Positions 1 through 5,159 are shown, numbered from the stretch's first letter. The stretch is DNA of 7,462 nt from Oscillibacter sp. (GCA_003487665.1 DNFA01000018.1:2358-9819), one strand, 5' to 3'. The notes: generated from the letters alone by a model not told the origin. A program made the numbers and translations.

Positions 1-1348
1 GCATCAGCAGGAAGTTGCCGGGGTTCTCCGCCTGACCGACTTTCTGGCTGACACGGGCGGCCATAGGCACGGCGGACACACCGGCGGAGCCGATGAGGGG
101 ATTGATCTTTTCCTTCAGGAACAGGTTCATGAACTTGGCCAGCAGCACGCCGCCGGCGGTGCCGAAGCCGAAGGCCACCACGCCCATGCCCATGATGGCA
201 AGGGTCTTGGGGCTGAGGAACGTGGTGCCGGTGGCGGTGGCGCCCACGCTGACACCCAGGAAGATGGTGACGATGTTCATCAGCTCGTTCTGCATGGTCT
301 TGCTGAGACGATCCAGCACGCCGCACTCCTTGGCCAGATTGCCCAGCATCAGGCAGGCGATCAGCGGCGCGGCGGAGGGAACCAGCAGCGCCACGAACAC
401 GGTGACGACGATGGGGAAGAAGATCTTCTCCCGCTTGCTGACCTCCCGCAGGGGCTTCATGACGATCTGGCGCTCCTCCTTGGTGGTCAGCGCCTTCATG
501 ATGGGCGGCTGGATCACGGGCACCAGCGCCATATAGGAGTAGGCCGACACGGCGATGGGACCCAGCAGGGCGGGCGCCAGCATAGCGGTGACGAAGATGG
601 CTGTGGGGCCGTCCGCGCCGCCGATGATGCCCACGGAGGACGCCTCGGCGCCGGTGAAGCCCAGCAGACGGCAGCCCAGATACGTCAGGAAGATGCCCAG
701 CTGGGCGGCTGCGCCCAGCAGCAGGCTCTTGGGGTTGGCGATCAGGGGGCCGAAGTCGGTCATGGCGCCCACGCCCATGAAGATGAGACAGGGATAGATG
801 CCCAGCTTGATGCCCAGATACAGCACGTCGATCAGGCCGACGCTGACGGTGACATCACTGAGGATAACGCCGTAGTTGGCGGCGTACTGCTCGGCGGACG
901 CGAGGGCGGTGAGCTGGTTGGCCAGCGTGCCCACGGCGTCGGAGCCGTTGGCGGCGACCTGCGCCATCAGGTCGTTGATGACATCGGCGCTGAACAGGTT
1001 CTGCGCGGAGGTCATCACAGCGTCGGCGTAGGGCTGGAGTACATCGGCGGAGACGCCGCTTGACAGCATTTCCGACAGGAACTGCGCCGTGATGGGCTCG
1101 CCGCCGAACAGATCCCAGTGGACGTGCCCGCCGGCAAACAGGATCTCGTGGAACATGTCCGCACCGGGCAGGTTTGTCACCAGCATGCCGAAGGCGATGG
1201 GCACCAGCAGCAGCGGCTCGAACTTCTTGACAATGCCCAGAAACAGGAGGACACATGCGATGACCAGCATAATGGCGCTCTTCCAGTTGTCACCCTGGAA
1301 GAACTGGTAAAAGCCGGTGCTGGTCAGGAAATTGACAATAGCTTCCAT
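1..1348 (-). CDS. Na+-translocating decarboxylase beta subunit (OadB/GcdB/MmdB family), C-terminus cut off by window edge
   Basis: This is the integral-membrane subunit that couples decarboxylation of carboxybiotin to export of Na+. The sense frame must be read on the minus strand from the ATG at 1348, which has a GGAGGAT ribosome site 6 bases upstream. It stays open for 449 codons to the window edge. Family signatures are clear: GVGAMTDFGPLIANP at about 192-206, GGADGPTAIF with Asp246, SVGATATGTTFL, and NPLIGSAGVSAVPMAAR at 416-432. Asn416, Gly420, Ser425 and Arg432 keep the spacing of N373, G377, S382 and R389 of Klebsiella OadB, and Asp246 matches its D203 (numbering from memory). Both sets are offset by 43, so about 43 extra residues lie before Asp246, probably in the Ala-rich hydrophilic stretch around 90-158. 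It is the third gene of the operon. The substrate (oxaloacetate, glutaconyl-CoA or methylmalonyl-CoA) cannot be read from this subunit. Confidence 0.95.
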   Translation of the reverse strand, partial: MEAIVNFLTSTGFYQFFQGDNWKSAIMLVIACVLLFLGIVKKFEPLLLVPIAFGMLVTNLPGADMFHEILFAGGHVHWDLFGGEPITAQFLSEMLSSGVSADVLQPYADAVMTSAQNLFSADVINDLMAQVAANGSDAVGTLANQLTALASAEQYAANYGVILSDVTVSVGLIDVLYLGIKLGIYPCLIFMGVGAMTDFGPLIANPKSLLLGAAAQLGIFLTYLGCRLLGFTGAEASSVGIIGGADGPTAIFVTAMLAPALLGPIAVSAYSYMALVPVIQPPIMKALTTKEERQIVMKPLREVSKREKIFFPIVVTVFVALLVPSAAPLIACLMLGNLAKECGVLDRLSKTMQNELMNIVTIFLGVSVGATATGTTFLSPKTLAIMGMGVVAFGFGTAGGVLLAKFMNLFLKEKINPLIGSAGVSAVPMAARVSQKVGQAENPGNFLLM

Positions 1349-1364
1349 GTGCGATCCTCCGGCG

Positions 1365-1709
1365 TCAGCCGATGGTGCACAGCAGCGCGCCGGACTCCAC
1401 AGCGGCGCCCTTGGCGGCGGCCACGGAGGTCACGGTACCGTCGCAGGGAGCCATGATCTCGTTCTCCATCTTCATGGCCTCCAGGATCATCAGCACATCA
1501 CCCTTCTTGACGGCGCTGCCGTTGGACACGTTGACGGACAGGATGGTGCCGGGCATGGGAGCGCAGACCTTCTCGCCGCCGGCGGGAGCCGCAGCGGGAG
1601 CGGCTGCGGGCGCAGCCACGGGAGCGGCGGCAGCGGGAGCCGCGCCGGTGATCTCCTCCAGCTCTACTTCATATACGGTGCCGTTTACGTTGACTCTGTA
1701 CTTCTTCAT
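1365..1709 (-). CDS. Biotin carboxyl carrier protein of the Na+ pump decarboxylase
   Basis: This 114-residue carrier moves CO2 as carboxybiotin from the cytoplasmic carboxyltransferase to the membrane beta subunit. A short N-terminal segment (1-21, with YRVNVNGTVYEVELEEI) is followed by an Ala/Pro-rich flexible linker (about 22-44). The biotinyl domain follows (about 47-114) and carries the EAMKMENEI motif; Lys80 is the predicted biotinylation site, 34 residues from the C-terminus as is usual for the family. The ATG has an AGGAGG ribosome site 9 bases upstream. It lies 13 bases after the OadG-like gene and 16 bases before the beta gene, so co-transcription is near certain. Similar stand-alone carriers serve glutaconyl-CoA, methylmalonyl-CoA and oxaloacetate decarboxylases; in enterobacterial oxaloacetate decarboxylase the domain is fused to the alpha subunit. 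Confidence 0.95.
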   Translation of the reverse strand: MKKYRVNVNGTVYEVELEEITGAAPAAAAPVAAPAAAPAAAPAGGEKVCAPMPGTILSVNVSNGSAVKKGDVLMILEAMKMENEIMAPCDGTVTSVAAAKGAAVESGALLCTIG

Positions 1710-1722
1710 GGTGCGTTCCTCC

Positions 1723-1998
1723 TCACACTTTCTTGATGGATACGATACGGATGGCGGAGACGTCAGTCCCCATGTCCTCAGCGATGGCGGCGGAAATGGC
1801 GGCCATCATGGAGGGCGTCACGGTGCCGGCGGCGGGGATGCCCGCAGGGGCGGCTGCCGCCTGAGGTGCGGCCTTCGGCGCGCCGGTGCGGTTGCAGACC
1901 CAGCTCATCAGAGTGACCAGCAGGATGATGCACAGCAGGCCGGCAAACACAGTGCCAAGACCCATCAGCACGACAAACAGGTTGGAATAGTCAGGCAT
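1723..1998 (-). CDS. OadG-family small membrane subunit of the decarboxylase (gamma/delta)
   Basis: This 91-residue protein has one N-terminal membrane helix (about residues 7-33), an Ala/Pro-rich linker (about 40-58) and a short C-terminal domain (MAAISAAIAEDMGTDVSAIRIVSIKK). That is the usual build of OadG and MmdD proteins, which hold the carboxyltransferase and the membrane pump together. The start has a GGGAGGG ribosome site about 10 bases upstream. It is the first gene after the promoter at 2037-2065, so the catalytic alpha (carboxyltransferase) gene is not at the head of this operon. It may lie beyond the left edge or elsewhere. Family membership rests on topology, the C-terminal motif and the neighbours; the sequence itself is short and weakly conserved. 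Confidence 0.88.
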   Translation of the reverse strand: MPDYSNLFVVLMGLGTVFAGLLCIILLVTLMSWVCNRTGAPKAAPQAAAAPAGIPAAGTVTPSMMAAISAAIAEDMGTDVSAIRIVSIKKV

Positions 1999-2036
1999 GG
2001 TTTGAATTCCCTCCCATACTAATATAGATTACCTGT

Positions 2037-2065
2037 ATTGTACCAAACATTTGGTATTGATGCAA
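2037..2065 (-). promoter_or_regulatory. Promoter of the decarboxylase operon
   Basis: On the minus strand, TTGCAT (2065-2060) and TACAAT (2042-2037) are separated by exactly 17 bases. The -10 is 5/6 to consensus and the -35 is weak beyond TTG. The predicted start near 2030 would give a leader of about 31 bases before the ATG at 1998, including the GGGAGGG ribosome site. The spacer is filled by a perfect palindrome, listed separately. Confidence 0.65.
2041..2056. promoter_or_regulatory. Perfect 16-bp palindrome inside the decarboxylase promoter, candidate operator
   Basis: TACCAAACATTTGGTA has 7-base arms and a 2-base centre. It fills most of the -35/-10 spacer and shares its first two bases with the -10 box, a classic position for a repressor site. 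I do not recognise the binding protein. The half-sites are in the opposite order from the TTGGT...ACCAA operators of the LldR/PdhR type. Confidence 0.55.
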
Positions 2066-2179
2066 TCCAAAAAATAGCAAAACCTACAAAATCGTAAGAA
2101 CGCCTAAAAAATTTTCAGGTTCATTGACGGAATACACAAAGGACGGACGCAGCGGGCGAAGTGCAAAAAAATAAGGGAC

Positions 2180-2208
2180 TTCCCATGGGCTATCATTTGT
2201 GATATAAT
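2180..2208 (+). promoter_or_regulatory. Extended -10 promoter of sfsA-mntP
   Basis: TTCCCA (2180-2185) and a consensus TATAAT (2203-2208) are 17 bases apart, and the -10 is preceded by TGTGA, giving an extended TGn -10. The start near 2215 leaves about 30 bases before the GTG at 2245. The stretch between the two divergent promoters (about 2066-2179) is AT-rich and contains only an imperfect inverted repeat at 2103-2119. I see no gene there. Confidence 0.7.
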
Positions 2209-2244
2209 ATCATTCTATTCAATTCACAGCGGGGAGGCGGCGCC

Positions 2245-2919
2245 GTGCAGTACGAAAACGTGGTGCAGGGGCGCTTTTTGTCGCGCCCCAACCGGTTCAT
2301 CGCGGTGGTGGACATCGGCGGGACGGAGACGGTCTGCCATGTGAAGAACACGGGGCGGTGCCGGGAGCTGCTGGTGCCCGGCGCGGAGGTGTGGCTGGCG
2401 CCCGGCGTGACGCCGGGGAGAAAGACACCCTACGATCTGATCGCCGTGGACAAGGGCGGGAAGCTCATCAACATGGACGCACAGGCGCCCAACCGGGTCT
2501 TTGGAGAGTTCGCCCAGCGGTTCGATCCGCTGGCGCAGGAGGTGCGGCCGGAGTACCGCTTCGGCGCGTCCCGGCTGGACTTCTGCCTGACCCGCCCTGA
2601 CGGGCTGCATCTGGTGGAGGTCAAGGGCGTCACGCTGGAGTCCGGCGGTCACGCCCGGTTTCCCGATGCGCCTACGGAGCGGGGCGTGAAGCACCTGCAC
2701 GAGCTGATACACGCCGTGGAGCAGGGGCACCGCGCCACGGCCTTTTTCGTGGTGCAGATGGCGGAGGTCACGGACTTCGCGCCCAACGACGACACCCACC
2801 CGGCCTTCGGCGCGGCGCTGCGGCAGGCCGCTGCCGCCGGGGTGAATGTGGTCGCCTACGCCTGCCGCGTCGCACCGGATCGCATGGAGATCGACCGGCC
2901 TGTGCCGGTCATATTATAA
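2245..2919 (+). CDS. sfsA: SfsA family DNA/RNA nuclease-like protein
   Basis: This 224-residue protein is close to the usual SfsA length (E. coli about 234). The N-terminal part (1-80) carries the OB-fold-like signature VKNTGRCRELLVPGAEVWL at 33-51. The C-terminal part is a PD-(D/E)xK nuclease-type core, with Arg110-Leu-Asp112-Phe, Glu125-Val-Lys127, FPDAPTERG (139-147) and KHL (149-151). Asp112, Glu125 and Lys127 are the likely catalytic residues. The family was named 'sugar fermentation stimulation' from E. coli; later work describes DNA binding and nuclease activity, and its role in Clostridia is unknown. The start is GTG, chosen because GGGGAGG ends 7 bases before it. The mntP start follows 12 bases after the stop. 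Confidence 0.93.
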   Translation: MQYENVVQGRFLSRPNRFIAVVDIGGTETVCHVKNTGRCRELLVPGAEVWLAPGVTPGRKTPYDLIAVDKGGKLINMDAQAPNRVFGEFAQRFDPLAQEVRPEYRFGASRLDFCLTRPDGLHLVEVKGVTLESGGHARFPDAPTERGVKHLHELIHAVEQGHRATAFFVVQMAEVTDFAPNDDTHPAFGAALRQAAAAGVNVVAYACRVAPDRMEIDRPVPVIL

Positions 2920-2931
2920 GGGGAGTGCGCT

Positions 2932-3510
2932 ATGACGCTTTTGGAGATCTTTCTCATCGGCATCGGCCTGAGCATGGACGCTTTCGCGGTGGCCATCTGC
3001 AAGGGGCTGGCCATGCCGGACAAGGTGCATAAAAGGAGCGCCCTGCTGATCGCCCTGTATTTCGGCGTGTTTCAGGCGCTGATGCCCGCACTGGGCTGGC
3101 TGCTGGGCTCACAGTTTGCCCGCTATGTGACGAGGCTGGCGCCGTGGATCGCCTTTGTGCTGCTGGCGTGGATCGGCGGGAATATGATCCGCGAGAGCCG
3201 CGCCGGGGACAAGGAGGACGAGGAGCAGCCGTCCAACGGCGAGGTGCGGCACAAGGAGCTGCTGGTGCTGGCTGTGGCCACCAGCATTGACGCGCTGGCT
3301 GTGGGTGTGACATTCTCCATGGTGGAGCTGTCCGTGTCCATCGGGCTGGCGGTGGCGCTGATCGGCTGCACCACGTTCCTGATCTCGCTGGGCGGCGTGT
3401 ACGTGGGGAATGTATTCGGCGCCAAGTACAAGAACAAGGCGGAATTCGTGGGCGGAGCGATACTGATATTGATCGGCGTGAAGGTGCTGTTGGAGCACCT
3501 GCTGGGATAA
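2932..3510 (+). CDS. mntP: Manganese efflux pump MntP
   Basis: This 192-residue, six-helix membrane protein exports Mn2+. It has the two repeated family motifs GLSMDAFAVAICKG (Asp16) and ATSIDALAVGVTFS (Asp120), whose aspartates are essential in E. coli MntP (D16 and D118). The helix pattern is two sets of three helices around a charged cytoplasmic loop (about 88-108, with GDKEDEEQ). The ribosome site AAGGGGAG overlaps the sfsA stop, so translation is likely coupled. Only 12 bases separate the two genes, so there is no room for a yybP-ykoY Mn2+ riboswitch directly before mntP, and none is obvious upstream of sfsA. Confidence 0.94.
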   Translation: MTLLEIFLIGIGLSMDAFAVAICKGLAMPDKVHKRSALLIALYFGVFQALMPALGWLLGSQFARYVTRLAPWIAFVLLAWIGGNMIRESRAGDKEDEEQPSNGEVRHKELLVLAVATSIDALAVGVTFSMVELSVSIGLAVALIGCTTFLISLGGVYVGNVFGAKYKNKAEFVGGAILILIGVKVLLEHLLG

Positions 3511-3518
3511 TGGAATAC

Positions 3519-3549
3519 AAAAAAACGGCGCACCCGCGAGGGTGCGCCG
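3519..3549 (-). terminator. Intrinsic terminator, strongest on the minus strand
   Basis: A perfect 10-bp stem (3526-3535 with 3540-3549) has a GCGA tetraloop. On the minus strand it is followed at once by seven T (3525-3519). On the plus strand the hairpin is followed by CTTCGTAT, a poor U-tract, so it may end sfsA-mntP only weakly. No annotated minus-strand gene lies upstream of it, which points to the candidate small RNA. Confidence 0.85.
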
Positions 3550-3603
3550 CTTCGTATGCTGGATCAATCGAAGTAGATATAAGGTGCGGATTCGATGAGC
3601 TCT
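3519..3603 (-). ncRNA. Candidate about 85-nt small RNA between mntP and padR
   Basis: A good minus-strand promoter (3610-3638) and a strong minus-strand terminator (3519-3549) delimit a unit of about 85 nt. Its 5' part can fold into an imperfect stem (UCAUCGAA with UUCGAUUGA, one bulge) around an 18-nt loop containing CCGCACCUU. Such C-rich loops can pair with ribosome-site-like sequences (here AAGGUGCGG). The 3' part is the terminator hairpin plus U7. A second reading is possible: a minus-strand frame ends ELIESAPYIYFD-stop at 3564, 14 bases before the hairpin, like the tail of a decayed protein gene. The only nearby start (GTG, 3611-3609) overlaps the -10 box, so this promoter cannot express it. 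I do not recognise any known RNA family. Confidence 0.5.
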
Positions 3604-3609
3604 GAATGC

Positions 3610-3638
3610 ACTATAACACGTAAAATATTGTCCGTCAA
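3610..3638 (-). promoter_or_regulatory. Minus-strand promoter of the candidate small RNA
   Basis: TTGACG (3638-3633) and TATAGT (3615-3610) are 17 bases apart, with TGT before the -10 (extended TGn). Both boxes are 5/6 to consensus. The predicted start is near 3603. The base run ACGTGTTATA covering the -10 also occurs in the promoter at 5495-5523 and, with one change, in the padR promoter. Confidence 0.7.
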
Positions 3639-3660
3639 CAATATATTTTTAAGAAAAGTA

Positions 3661-3689
3661 TTGCATTAAAAACTATTACGTGGTATAAA
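3661..3689 (+). promoter_or_regulatory. Promoter of the padR operon
   Basis: TTGCAT (3661-3666) and TATAAA (3684-3689) are 17 bases apart, with TGG before the -10 (extended TGn). The start near 3696 gives a leader of about 24 bases to the ATG at 3720. It is divergent from the small-RNA promoter; the two -35 boxes are 22 bases apart. The motif ACGTGGTATA (3678-3687) overlaps the -10 and is a candidate site for autoregulation. Confidence 0.7.
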
Positions 3690-3719
3690 TATTCATGCCT
3701 ACAAAGGATGGTGAGTATC

Positions 3720-4061
3720 ATGCGGGAAAACGGCGGCAACTACAGACGCGGCGTTATGTCACTGGTGTTACTGTCCCTGCTCAAGCGCGGGGATATGTAC
3801 GGCTATCAGCTGGTGCAGGAGACAGAGCGCGCCAGCGGCGGGAAGCTGACCACGCAGGAGGGCTCTCTGTATCCGGTGCTGTATAAGCTGCAGGAGCAGG
3901 GGCTGATCTCCGACCGGCGGGAGCTGGTGGGAAAGCGTATGACCCGTGTGTACTACCACATTGAGCCGGCAGGGGAGGAAAAGCTGCGGGAGCTGATCGC
4001 AGAATATGAGACGGTCACCGCAGGCGTTTTCGCCATCATCAAAGGGGAGGCCGAAGCATGA
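3720..4061 (+). CDS. PadR family transcriptional regulator
   Basis: This is a 113-residue winged-helix repressor of the short PadR type. Recognisable segments are GDMYGYQLVQE (24-34), QEGSLYPVLYKLQEQGLI (46-63), which is the recognition helix region, the wing VYYHIEPAGEEKL (77-89), and a C-terminal dimerisation helix from about 85. An in-frame ATG at 3708 would add four residues. I chose 3720 because AAAGGATGG sits 8-16 bases before it and 3708 lacks a spaced ribosome site. The stop overlaps the next start (ATGA at 4058-4061). PadR proteins are typically ligand-released repressors of their own operon; the ligand cannot be inferred here. Confidence 0.92.
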   Translation: MRENGGNYRRGVMSLVLLSLLKRGDMYGYQLVQETERASGGKLTTQEGSLYPVLYKLQEQGLISDRRELVGKRMTRVYYHIEPAGEEKLRELIAEYETVTAGVFAIIKGEAEA

Positions 4062-4474
4062 GCAGAAAGCAGAACTGGTATATCGGGCGGTATGTCCGGG
4101 CGGTCAGCGGCTTTCTGCCCTGCTCCGGCAAAGTGAAAAAGCCGCTTCTGGACGCGCTGCGTGCCCAGGCGGAGGAATACATAGAGGGCGGTGGCGACGC
4201 CGCAGCGCTGGAGCAGCACTTCGGCACGCCCCAGCAGGTGGCCGCCGCGTGGGTGGATGAGATGGACACATCCGAACTGCTGGCGGAGCTGCACATCCAC
4301 CGACGCATCGTCATGGTGGTGGCACTGGTGCTGGCCGCCGTGCTGGTGATCTTTACCGGTGTGCTGGTGTGGCAGCAGTACATGATCCACAAGGATCTGA
4401 GCGGCTGGAATGAAGAAATCATAGTGGTAAACGAAGACTGGACAATGGATGGTCAACAAGGAGGAGAATCATGA
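4058..4474 (+). CDS. PadR-associated single-pass membrane protein (HAAS/DUF1700-like), function unknown
   Basis: This 138-residue protein has an N-terminal helical, charged domain (about 1-80, with RYVRAVSGFLP, KKPLLDALRAQAEEYI, and LEQHFGTPQQVAAAWVDEM). One membrane helix follows (about 84-105), then a short polar tail. The N-terminal pattern resembles the small helical domain usually encoded next to PadR regulators (HAAS/DUF1700/DUF6120-like). I assign this by pattern and context, not alignment. A GGGGAGG ribosome site precedes the start. Its start overlaps the padR stop, and its own stop overlaps the next start, both as ATGA, so the three proteins are probably made in a coupled way. It may relay a membrane signal to PadR or help the secreted partner; neither is shown. 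Confidence 0.82.
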   Translation: MSRKQNWYIGRYVRAVSGFLPCSGKVKKPLLDALRAQAEEYIEGGGDAAALEQHFGTPQQVAAAWVDEMDTSELLAELHIHRRIVMVVALVLAAVLVIFTGVLVWQQYMIHKDLSGWNEEIIVVNEDWTMDGQQGGES

Positions 4475-4926
4475 GGAACAGAGTATTTGGCGCGGTGCTG
4501 GCCTGCCTGCTGCTGGTGTGTGCGCTGCCGGTGCAGGCGTATGCGCAGCAGGAAGAGGTCATCTATTATGATGACGGCAGCTATACGGTCATCACGGTGC
4601 AAACGGAATCTGCCGTTACGCGGGCTACAAATTACAGAAACGGGAGTAAGGATTTCAGGCACTATGACAGCGGAAATACCCTTCGCTGGAAGGCGACTTT
4701 GACCGCAACATTCAGCTACAACGGTTCGTCCGCAACCTGTACGGCGGTGAACAGCTTTAACGTGACGATTTACAACAGCGACTGGAGCGTGGGCTCCAAG
4801 TCTACCTCCAGAAGTGGGAACACCGCTTACGGCTACCTGACCATGAACCGCAAGATCGTCGGCGGCACGCAGGGGGTGCCTGTTACGGTGACGCTGAGCT
4901 GCGACAAGAACGGAAACCTGAGCTGA
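4471..4926 (+). CDS. Secreted small protein of a PadR operon, function unknown
   Basis: This 151-residue protein has a clear signal peptide: Arg at 2 and 4, hydrophobic core 6-20, and AYA at 23-25 with likely cleavage after Ala25. The mature part starts QQEEVIYYDDGSYTV and is rich in Ser, Thr, Asn, Tyr and alternating hydrophobic residues, consistent with a beta-sandwich. Cys90 and Cys144 could form a disulfide. There is no lipobox, LPxTG motif or second membrane helix, so it is likely released or loosely attached. The ribosome site is GGAGGAG, and the start overlaps the previous stop. Its base use is visibly less GC-biased than its neighbours (for example ACAAATTACAGAAACGG), which may indicate different ancestry. 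I cannot name the family with confidence. Confidence 0.85.
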   Translation: MRNRVFGAVLACLLLVCALPVQAYAQQEEVIYYDDGSYTVITVQTESAVTRATNYRNGSKDFRHYDSGNTLRWKATLTATFSYNGSSATCTAVNSFNVTIYNSDWSVGSKSTSRSGNTAYGYLTMNRKIVGGTQGVPVTVTLSCDKNGNLS

Positions 4927-4935
4927 AATAAAGAG

Positions 4936-4975
4936 AACAAACCAGCGGCGGCCGAAAGGCCGCCGCTGGTTTGTT
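4936..4975 (+). terminator. Long intrinsic terminator of the padR operon
   Basis: A perfect 18-bp stem (4936-4953 with 4958-4975) has a GAAA tetraloop and starts ten bases after the stop codon. Its 3' arm ends TGGTTTGTT, giving only a modest U-rich end. The hairpin core is shared with a second copy at 5558-5581. Confidence 0.85.
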
Positions 4976-4995
4976 GGCGTAGGGGACGGCGTCCC
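4944..4995 (+). repeat. Terminator-carrying 52-bp direct repeat, copy 1
   Basis: This aligns without gaps with 5558-5609, 614 bases away. By eye it differs at six positions: all four loop bases (GAAA against TTTT) and two C/T changes. The copy contains the padR terminator core, then GCTGGTTTGTTGG, then GTAGGGGACGGCGTCCC, which itself can form a short hairpin. Confidence 0.8.
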
Positions 4996-5024
4996 GACGT
5001 CCCGTCAGCGCGGCCGCGCCGCGC

Positions 5025-5154
5025 TGGCATTGCGAGCCAGTGCGCGCCGCGAAGCAAGTGCCCTTGGGGTACACACTGGCGCGGCAATCTGCTTCTTCTT
5101 TTTTGAAGGGACGGATTCCCACGCCGATGACGTGGTCGCCGGTTCGGAATGACA
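5025..5154. repeat. Palindromic MITE-like interspersed repeat, about 130 bp
   Basis: The ends form an imperfect inverted repeat: TGGCATTGCGAGCC (5025-5038) against GGTTCGGAATGACA (5141-5154), 11 of 14 matching. Inside lies GCCAGTG (5036-5042) against CACTGGC (5074-5080). Elements with CATTGCGAG...GGAATGACA ends are common non-coding interspersed repeats in many bacterial genomes, from general knowledge. Open frames across it on both strands are translations of the repeat and not genes. It carries no transposase. Confidence 0.6.
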
Positions 5155-5159
5155 GGGAA

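Noticed and set aside
93..1256. Several frames on both strands across the left 1.2 kb
   Set aside because: They are shadows of the beta subunit, whose true minus-strand frame runs unbroken from 1348 to the edge.
1372..2022. 216-codon plus-strand frame
   Set aside because: It is the complement of the biotin carrier and OadG-like genes; the Ala/Pro linkers create stop-free antisense frames.
2103..2119. Imperfect inverted repeat CCTAAAAAATTTTCAGG in the divergent promoter region
   Set aside because: It is largely an A/T run with one mismatch and lies far from both promoters' core boxes; chance is a sufficient explanation.
2224..2799. 191-codon minus-strand frame opposite sfsA
   Set aside because: It is the antisense of a well-supported SfsA and has no ribosome site of its own.
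2919..2932. Possible yybP-ykoY manganese riboswitch for mntP
   Set aside because: There are only 12 bases between sfsA and mntP, and the sfsA leader is about 30 bases, too short for that riboswitch.
2954..3567. Minus-strand frames of 136-188 codons opposite mntP
   Set aside because: They are antisense shadows of a convincing MntP; the products are Arg/Pro/Ser-rich without family features.
3595..3669. 24-codon plus-strand micro-ORF with AAGGTG upstream
   Set aside because: It lies over both divergent promoters and ahead of the padR start site, so no visible promoter would transcribe it. The AAGGTG is better explained as the complement of the small-RNA loop.
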